A stretch of DNA of 64,000 nucleotides from Rhizobium tibeticum (GTDB lineage: Bacteria > Pseudomonadota > Alphaproteobacteria > Rhizobiales > Rhizobiaceae), in contig NZ_FOCV01000005.1 of assembly GCF_900110205.1 (NCBI RefSeq), positions 1 through 64,000 of the forward strand, given 5' to 3'. Position 1 is the first letter of the stretch. Each line of letters starts with the position of its first letter. Below are positions 56,451 through 64,000 of the stretch, piece by piece. The translations under genes were made by a program, and so were the position numbers. Under the pieces are notes generated by a model. The model made no database searches. It was not told where the DNA came from and was given only the letters and a program-made list of their open reading frames with translations.

Positions 56451-57251
56451 TCAGGCGACCGCATTCGCGTAGGCGCGCGGGGAAACTCCGTACTTGCGCA
56501 CAAATACCCGCGTCATATGGCTTTGGTCGACGAAGCCGCTGGCAACGGCAGCTTCAGCCAAGGGCGCGCCGCCGGCGATCAAGTGTCGGGCAAGATGGAT
56601 GCGGCGCTGGACCAAATAGGCGTGTGGTGTCATGCCGGTCGCCTTGGCAAAACCGCGCAACACCTGAAATCGGCTGAGCCGGCTTGCGCAGGCGAGATCG
56701 GACAGTGAGATGGCGACCGTTGGATCGCAGTCGATCATCTCCTGCGCGGTCCGGATCGACTGAGGAGCAGCCTGCCGTTCATTCGGCACGACCTCCGCAA
56801 CGACACGGGCGACGAGTTCAAGAAGGACTTCCTCAAGCTGCAGTCGATGCCCTCCTGCGCTCGTCACCAGCCCAAAGGCTGCCTCGAAGCACGCCGCAAT
56901 CGCCTGGTCATGCAGTACCGGATGCGAAATCTCGACAGCCGATCGCCGCCCCTGCGTGATCTCGGAGACATTGGTAGCGATCATATCGGGATCGAAGTAG
57001 AGGATCCGCCACGATCTGCCGCCACCAATCGGCGTGCCATCATGCACTTCGTTCGGATTGACCGTGATGATATCGCCGGCGCCCGCCTCAACCATCCCTC
57101 GGCCGCTCAGGGACTTTTGCGCACCTGACGAAACCAGCCCGATGCCGAACTGCTCATGCGTATGGCGCGCGAAGCTTTGGTTGCTATCGGCAGCCACGGC
57201 CTCGATGCCGGGAACGACCGACCTGAACATGCGAAATTGACTGCGAGCCAT
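56451..57251 (-). CDS. AraC-family regulator with cupin sensor domain
   Basis: A 266-aa protein. The N-terminal cupin (SFARHTHEQFGIGLVSSGAQ, ITVNPNEVHDGTPIGGG) is of the AraC-binding type, followed by the two-HTH domain (LSDLACASRLSRFQVLRGFA, YLVQRRIHLARHLIAGGAPL) and the end GVSPRAYANAVA. I chose ATG 57251. It lies 66 bp before the EamA gene, which it probably controls. Confidence 0.9.
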   Translation of the reverse strand: MARSQFRMFRSVVPGIEAVAADSNQSFARHTHEQFGIGLVSSGAQKSLSGRGMVEAGAGDIITVNPNEVHDGTPIGGGRSWRILYFDPDMIATNVSEITQGRRSAVEISHPVLHDQAIAACFEAAFGLVTSAGGHRLQLEEVLLELVARVVAEVVPNERQAAPQSIRTAQEMIDCDPTVAISLSDLACASRLSRFQVLRGFAKATGMTPHAYLVQRRIHLARHLIAGGAPLAEAAVASGFVDQSHMTRVFVRKYGVSPRAYANAVA

Positions 57252-57367
57252 GTCTGCGCTTCCGAGGTAACAACGCATAGTGCCAGCGCAAGCCACTGAA
57301 AACAACGGTGAGAAATCGGTCGATGCAGCGATCCCGTCAAGCCATCAAGACTGGTCAGCCTGACCAC

Positions 57368-57529
57368 TCAATGGATCGTTTCGCGAAAATCGTCGTCGGC
57401 AAGAATCGCAAAGACATCCTCAAGCGCGGCGACCAGGATGTCGGTGAGCTCGTCCCCGCGATTTTCGACAAAGGCTGCCTTGGTTGCCTCATCCTGCAAT
57501 TCGAAGAAGCGCTCGATCTCGTTCGACAT
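57368..57529 (-). CDS. Small 53-aa acidic protein
   Basis: Minus-strand ATG 57529 with AAGGA 6-10 nt upstream opens a 53-aa frame: MSNEIERFFELQDEATKAAF, then NRGDELTDILVAALEDVF, ending DDDFRETIH. It is acidic and helical, composed as a real protein, and better than the competing long frames here. No family recognised. Confidence 0.65.
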   Translation of the reverse strand: MSNEIERFFELQDEATKAAFVENRGDELTDILVAALEDVFAILADDDFRETIH

Positions 57530-57673
57530 CTCATTGTCCTTTCACGCGCCACCGACATGTGGCGATGGGACAAAGTTAAGGCCCCATTCTTGCGTCGAAC
57601 TGGATCCAAGGTCCGCAGCAATGTTCAAAAATCAGACACGTCCATGATGTTCCTCAATGCCACGCGACGGCAC

Positions 57674-58885
57674 CTAGAAGCTAGGGAGCCTGCGGCTCTT
57701 CCATTGGCTTTTTGGAATTGGATTTCCCACGTCGTAGGCAAAGGATACGACTTTTGTGGCACCGGCATCGACTTCACACCGAAAGCTCACATCATACCAA
57801 CGGGCACTGGCGCGGAACGCAACCCCGTTTAATTCAAGGACCGTCCCTTGCGCCAACCCAGCGCGCGGCAACATCTCGGGCCTGTAACCAGAAGGTGAGT
57901 GTATCAGTTGCTGGCGCAGTTCCGAACTACACAGTTCGGCGACACGAGCGCTGCGCGGCAAATCACCCATTGCAGTTCGCGCCACCGGATCGTTGGTCAT
58001 ATTCTGCGAGAACAGCGTCTTCGCCTTCGTCAATTCGGTCGGCTTGTCCACCGCCGTGGTAGCCGTCACCTCGGGTTTTGCTGCAGCGGGCGGCTTTGCC
58101 TGCTGGAAACTCGTCTTGGCTTCGCTCGCAGTTCCGGCGGCAGGGCCATTTTTCTCGGCATGATGATCCGCCAGGTCGACCTGCGGGAGTTCGACATCCT
58201 CAGGAACCGGATTGGCTGGCGGTTCCTTGCTTTCGGGTGCCTTGGCCGCTTGCGCAGTTTCCTCTGGCTTCGCTTGATCCTGTTGAGGTTCCGGCTTGGG
58301 CTCGGCTGAAGGAGGCGCCACATCTGGCTTCACGCCGGCGACGGACGCATCCCCCTCATTGGATTTTTCTGGTCCGGTATCCTTGTCGCCAAATTCGACC
58401 ACCGGTCGCAGCACCGACAGGGGTTGCGACTTGCCGGACAGCTCCTTGGATTGGGCATTTTCTGCAGCAGCCGTCTCCGGCGGTTTTTCCGGTGGCTTCT
58501 CTTCGCGCGCCTTTGCCTCCTGCGACGGGGGTGGCGGCGGAGGTGGCGGAGGTGGCGGAGATTGCTCGGCCTTTGCTTCCTTCGGCGGTTCCGCCGGCTT
58601 CTCGGCCGGCTTTTCTTCCGCCTTCTTCTCCTCCGGCTTCTTCTCCTCCGGCTTCGGCTCCTCCGGCTTGGGCTCTTCCGGCTTCTTCAGCTCCGGCGGC
58701 TTTTCCTCGGGCTTCTTTTCCTCCGGCGGCGGCACGAGGTCGACGCTGACAGTTTCCTCCTCCGGCTGGGGCTGGGGCACGGGCAGCTTCACGAGAAAGA
58801 AGGCGACGACGGCAAGGTGCAACAGCACGGAGGCAAAGATGCCCCAGCCGAACGCTCCCCATTTTTTTGCCGAAATCTGCTGCAT
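57674..58885 (-). CDS. TonB-like proline-rich DUF930 protein
   Basis: A 403-aa protein with one N-terminal membrane anchor (GWGIFASVLLHLAVVAFFLV), then a long Pro/Glu/Lys-rich region (about 45-135, repeated KPEEPKPEE-type units and an 11-Pro run), an Ala/Pro/Glu linker, and a C-terminal DUF930 domain (about 290-400: LFSQNMTNDPVARTAMGDL, AELCSSELRQQLIHSP, WYDVSFRCEVDAGATKVV). The layout resembles TonB, with an anchor and extended periplasmic spacer, but the C-terminus is not a TonB domain. Three Cys are in the DUF930 part. An envelope-spanning scaffold role is inferred. Confidence 0.85.
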   Translation of the reverse strand: MQQISAKKWGAFGWGIFASVLLHLAVVAFFLVKLPVPQPQPEEETVSVDLVPPPEEKKPEEKPPELKKPEEPKPEEPKPEEKKPEEKKAEEKPAEKPAEPPKEAKAEQSPPPPPPPPPPPSQEAKAREEKPPEKPPETAAAENAQSKELSGKSQPLSVLRPVVEFGDKDTGPEKSNEGDASVAGVKPDVAPPSAEPKPEPQQDQAKPEETAQAAKAPESKEPPANPVPEDVELPQVDLADHHAEKNGPAAGTASEAKTSFQQAKPPAAAKPEVTATTAVDKPTELTKAKTLFSQNMTNDPVARTAMGDLPRSARVAELCSSELRQQLIHSPSGYRPEMLPRAGLAQGTVLELNGVAFRASARWYDVSFRCEVDAGATKVVSFAYDVGNPIPKSQWKSRRLPSF

Positions 58886-59043
58886 GCCTACGAACGATGC
58901 CCTACGCCACGCTACCGATGTGGCCTCTTAAGAAGGCATCATCAAGCCATAAAACAAAAAAGCCTCGCGCTCCACGCACGCAATGCGTCGGCGCAGGACA
59001 CGATCCACATATTTGCCAGTCGCAGGCCCGGCAGCCCGACAAA

Positions 59044-59337
59044 TCAGCCCAGCGAACCTATGATCTCGCGATAGGCGGCCTCCGGAAATGCCTTCAATGT
59101 CCGCGTGCGCACATTGCCAGCCATTCCAAGAGACAAGTTGAAACGGGCCATCACGGCATCGTCCGGTGCCTCGCATACGGCGACAAGGTCATGATCGCCC
59201 ATCGTCAGGAAAAAATTTTGGAAGGAACCGCCCATATCGCCAAGCAGCTTCTTTGCCGCGTCCAGGCGCTTTGTCGAGTCGCGAACGTTGCGAATGCCCT
59301 GATCCGTCCAATTGATAAGCACGATGTAAGTGGTCAT
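59044..59337 (-). CDS. GYD-domain protein
   Basis: A 97-aa protein matching the GYD family: YIVLINWTDQGIRNVRDSTK, LLGDMGGSFQNFFLTMGDHD, LVAVCEAPDDAVMARFNLSL and a final ALKAFPEAAYREIIGSL-type end. It begins at ATG 59337, short and complete. The fold is ferredoxin-like; function unknown. Confidence 0.88.
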   Translation of the reverse strand: MTTYIVLINWTDQGIRNVRDSTKRLDAAKKLLGDMGGSFQNFFLTMGDHDLVAVCEAPDDAVMARFNLSLGMAGNVRTRTLKAFPEAAYREIIGSLG

Positions 59338-59493
59338 TGCACACCTCCCAACGGAGGGTCTCGGCCCACGCAACAGGCTATGGCGACCTCGCTCATGCGC
59401 TGTGGTCGGTCCCTTCCCCCGTGGGGTATACCTTACTCCTGTCCCCGTTCGACAACAAGAAACACCACGGCCCGCAGATGCGCGCCAAAAGCA

Positions 59494-59518
59494 AAAAGCC
59501 GGGCACAAGGCCCGGCTC
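59494..59518 (-). terminator. Intrinsic terminator of rpoD
   Basis: On the minus strand AGCCGGGC-CTTGT-GCCCGGCT is followed by TTTT (59494-59497), about 30 bp past the rpoD stop. Confidence 0.85.
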
Positions 59519-59546
59519 TTTGATGCGTTTGGTCGAAGACCAACTC

Positions 59547-61601
<2,055 letters not shown>

Positions 61602-62057
61602 TTATGTCGTCGCCTTCCTGACGCTATTCAAACTCGCCGCAGTGAACGGCCGCACGCAGCCGATACGCGGCAAACGACCGTCTCGAATCACCTAGTCCCA
61701 CCTAACGGGATGAGATTTAATGCCTGATTAACCACGATTGCCGGCGACGGACGACAGAGCTTAAAAGTCATCATATGTCCGGCCATGGTTGTGCGATCCG
61801 CCCTTGACCCAGTTCACCGCTTTCCAAGTCGAACGGTGATTCCCATATTTTTTGTTCTCGTCAAGCTTTTCTAGCAAAAAAGCCTCAGAAAACCCGGAAA
61901 AATCCTTATCCACAGGCCCGGAACCGCTCAAGCGATTGCCAAGCATAAATAGGATGTCACCACGAGAAGACAAGAGCAGCGGACATTCTTCTTGAACGGC
62001 AAAGTTGCCGCCAAGAACCGTTTGCCCGCCGCTAGTTGTTTGATCCGGGTCGAAAGC
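61602..62057. other. Low-GC gap upstream of rpoD with an unexplained open frame
   Basis: This gap is distinctly more AT-rich than its flanks, and it contains the rpoD promoter. On the minus strand, a 97-codon frame (61761-62054) runs directly in frame after the GFA stop codon; it has protein-like text such as QTTSGGQTVLGGNFAVQEEC and FSEAFLLEKLDENKKYGNHR, but only TTG or internal ATG starts. It could be a C-terminal fragment of a transferred gene or a chance frame. Confidence 0.4.
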
Positions 62058-62405
62058 TTAGTGAGACTGCCCATCCCAGGGTTGGATCTCTAGACTTGCA
62101 AGATCGACGGCGGGAATGCAGCGGACGTTGATGCACGCCATCTCGGCGCCATCCGGCATTTTGGCTTCGGCGAAAGGAGCAATGCCGCATGTGTCGCAGA
62201 AGCGATGCTGAATGGTGCGCGTATTGAACGTATAGGTCGACAGGTTCTCACGCGGCGTTTTCAGCGTGAACTTGTCGCGCGCAACGAAGGCGAGCAGTCC
62301 TCCGCGCCGCCGGCAAAGTGAACAATTGCAATCAAGGGCGGAGGTGAACTCCCCGTCCACTTCAAACGCGATTTTGCCGCAATGGCAGCTTCCCTCGTAA
62401 ATCAT
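62058..62405 (-). CDS. GFA-family (glutathione-dependent formaldehyde-activating-like) protein
   Basis: A 115-aa zinc protein. SCHCGKIAFEVDGEF and CNCSLCRRRGGLLAF give the CxC/CxxC zinc ligands, FCDTCGIAPFAEA the third group (CxxCG). The rest is a GFA/CENP-V fold. Many members are not formaldehyde-active, so function is open. Confidence 0.92.
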   Translation of the reverse strand: MIYEGSCHCGKIAFEVDGEFTSALDCNCSLCRRRGGLLAFVARDKFTLKTPRENLSTYTFNTRTIQHRFCDTCGIAPFAEAKMPDGAEMACINVRCIPAVDLASLEIQPWDGQSH

Positions 62406-62414
62406 AAGTCCCCC

Positions 62415-63452
62415 TCAGTTCCAATCCATAACCACCTTGCCGGAATTGCCGGAGCGCATCGCCTCGAACCCCTCACGGAAGTCATCGATGCCGATCCGGT
62501 GCGTAATGACGGGCGACAAATCCAGCCCGCCCTGCACGAAGGCTATCATCTTGTACCAGGTCTCGAACATCTCGCGACCATAGATGCCCTTCAGATTGAG
62601 CATCTTGAAGATGACTTTGTTCCAGTCGATCTCGAAGCCGGCGGGTGCGATGCCGAGGATGGCGATCTTGCCACCATTGTTCATCTTGTCGATCATGTCG
62701 CGGAACGCCGGTGCGGCGCCGGACATTTCCAGCCCGACGTCGAAGCCCTCGGTCATGCCGATCAACTTCATCACATCGGCAAGGTTCGGCGTCGAGGCGT
62801 CGACGACATAGTCGATGCCAAGCTTGCGGGCGAGCTCGAGCCGGTGCGGGTTGATATCGGTGATGACGACCTTGCGCGCCCCCGATCGCTTGGCGACCAG
62901 CGCCCCCATGATGCCGATCGGGCCAGCGCCGGTGACAAGCACGTCCTCGCCGACGAGATCGAAGGACAGCGCCGTGTGCACCGCGTTGCCGAATGGATCG
63001 AAGATCGCGGCTATCTCGTCTGGAATATCATCCGGGATTGGCACCACGTTCGCCTCGGGAATGCAGACGAACTCGCCGAAGGAACCGGGGCGGTTGACGC
63101 CGACGCCCAGCGTATTGCGGCAGAGATGGCCTCTGCCTGCGCGGCAGTTGCGGCACTTGCCGCAGACGATATGTCCCTCGCCGGAGACCCGCTCGCCGAC
63201 ATGGTATTTCGTTACCGCCGAGCCGATCTGTGCGATCTCGCCGCAGAATTCGTGGCCAACCACCATCGGTACCGGAATGGTCTTCTGCGCCCACTGGTCC
63301 CAGTTCCAGATATGCACATCGGTGCCGCAGATCGCGGATTTTTTCACCTTGATCAGCACATCGTTCGGCCCGACCTCGGGAACGGGAACATGCTCCATCC
63401 AAAGCCCGACCTCCGGCTTCGCCTTGACCAGTGCCTTCATCATGTTCGACAT
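62415..63452 (-). CDS. tdh: L-threonine 3-dehydrogenase
   Basis: A 345-aa zinc MDR enzyme. Catalytic zinc ligands in [17 protein letters not shown] and [10 protein letters not shown], the structural zinc in [18 protein letters not shown] site [18 protein letters not shown], and [17 protein letters not shown]-type end of the Rossmann strand. It converts threonine to 2-amino-3-ketobutyrate, which Kbl cleaves to glycine and acetyl-CoA; tdh follows kbl by 21 bp on the same strand. Confidence 0.96.
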   Translation of the reverse strand: MSNMMKALVKAKPEVGLWMEHVPVPEVGPNDVLIKVKKSAICGTDVHIWNWDQWAQKTIPVPMVVGHEFCGEIAQIGSAVTKYHVGERVSGEGHIVCGKCRNCRAGRGHLCRNTLGVGVNRPGSFGEFVCIPEANVVPIPDDIPDEIAAIFDPFGNAVHTALSFDLVGEDVLVTGAGPIGIMGALVAKRSGARKVVITDINPHRLELARKLGIDYVVDASTPNLADVMKLIGMTEGFDVGLEMSGAAPAFRDMIDKMNNGGKIAILGIAPAGFEIDWNKVIFKMLNLKGIYGREMFETWYKMIAFVQGGLDLSPVITHRIGIDDFREGFEAMRSGNSGKVVMDWN

Positions 63453-63473
63453 GATCTTACTCTCCCAAACCCT

Positions 63474-64000
63474 TTAGATGACACCGAGTTCGCGGCCAGC
63501 TTGCGCGAAGGCTGCGATCGTCCGCTCGACGTCCGCACGCGAATGCGCGGCCGACATCTGCGTGCGGATGCGTGCCTGCCCTTTCGGCACAACCGGGAAA
63601 GAGAAGCCGATCACGTAGACGCCCTTTTGCAACATCAGCGCCGCCATGTCCTGCGCCAGCTTGGCATCGCCGAGCATGACCGGAATAATCGGATGCCCCT
63701 CGCCGGCAAGCGTGAAGCCAAGCTTCGTCATCTCGGAGCGAAACAGCATCGCATTTTCCGCCAGCCGCTCGCGCAGCGCGGCACCATTCTCGATGAGATC
63801 GAATACCTTGAGGGATGCAGCGGCAATGACTGGCGCCAGCGTGTTCGAAAACAGATAGGGACGCGACCGCTGGCGGAGCCACTCGACCGTTTCCGCCTTG
63901 GCCGCGGTATAGCCGCCGGAAGCACCGCCGAGTGCCTTGCCGAGCGTGCCGGTGATGATGTCGACCCGGCCTTCGACCCCGCAATGCTCGGCTGACCCAC
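63474..64000 (-). CDS. kbl: 2-amino-3-ketobutyrate CoA ligase, 5' end outside window
   Basis: A partial frame running off the right edge (about 175 residues). Visible motifs are [20 protein letters not shown], with the PLP Lys in [47 protein letters not shown] and [20 protein letters not shown]. It is an alpha-oxoamine synthase (fold-type I) completing threonine degradation with Tdh. Confidence 0.94.
   Translation of the reverse strand, partial: GSAEHCGVEGRVDIITGTLGKALGGASGGYTAAKAETVEWLRQRSRPYLFSNTLAPVIAAASLKVFDLIENGAALRERLAENAMLFRSEMTKLGFTLAGEGHPIIPVMLGDAKLAQDMAALMLQKGVYVIGFSFPVVPKGQARIRTQMSAAHSRADVERTIAAFAQAGRELGVI

Noticed and set aside
58480-58720. Repeated GGCTCCTCCGGCTTC-type units as a CRISPR or tandem-repeat locus
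   Set aside because: They are the coding repeats of the Pro/Glu/Lys spacer in the DUF930 protein, in frame, with no spacers.
62382-63995. 537-codon plus-strand frame opposite tdh and kbl
   Set aside because: Antisense shadow; tdh and kbl motifs are unambiguous on the minus strand.

Overview
The window looks like a chromosome-type segment of a Rhizobiaceae genome (Sinorhizobium/Ensifer/Rhizobium type). The reasons are a high-GC sequence, a complete trehalose/maltose utilisation locus in the thuR-thuEFGKAB order known from Sinorhizobium meliloti, a Rhizobium-type porin, an FnrN-type regulator with FNR boxes, two Ku genes around ligD, and rpoD plus tdh-kbl at the right end. No rRNA or tRNA gene and no CRISPR array was seen.

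Left part (1-18 kb) is accessory in character. It opens with the tail of an IS transposase, an N-truncated VOC-family remnant and an Old-Yellow-Enzyme gene broken by an internal deletion. Then come a TetR regulator with a palindromic operator array facing a DUF417 membrane protein, a YeeE/YedE sulfur-compound transporter and a quinone-oxidoreductase-like MDR enzyme. Next is a LysR-controlled cluster of two polar-amino-acid ABC permeases, a binding protein and a CapA-type (poly-gamma-glutamate) protein, with no ATPase gene. A cluster of AraC regulator, MFS transporter, a 468-aa protein I do not recognise and a divergent SAM methyltransferase follows; it may make or move an undescribed small molecule. 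Two XRE regulators and a 0.9-kb stretch with no convincing gene are also here.

Middle part (17.5-46.8 kb): a Cys-rich-repeat secreted protein and an RND efflux pump (adaptor plus inner-membrane transporter, no outer-membrane factor); two small exported proteins; a decayed topoisomerase IB fragment; an NHEJ block (ku, ligD, ku); a candidate small RNA with a strong intrinsic terminator; the thu locus; a PLP aminotransferase; fnrN with two FNR boxes and a leftover hemN 3' end; then a GbsR/MarR-like regulator leading a cydDCABX operon that encodes cytochrome bd oxidase, its assembly transporter and its 36-aa subunit.

Right part (46.9-64 kb): a frameshifted free-methionine-(R)-sulfoxide reductase, a Nudix hydrolase, two EamA transporters, two small secreted paralogues, YjbQ, DUF1428, PhnB-like VOC, a frameshifted LysR gene with an inverted-repeat operator array, a major porin with strong terminators, DUF427, AraC, a 53-aa protein, a TonB-like proline-rich DUF930 protein, a GYD protein, rpoD, a GFA protein, tdh and the 3' part of kbl.

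Names rest on recognising motifs by eye; no database search was run. Two of the frameshifts (msrC-like and LysR) could be sequencing errors.
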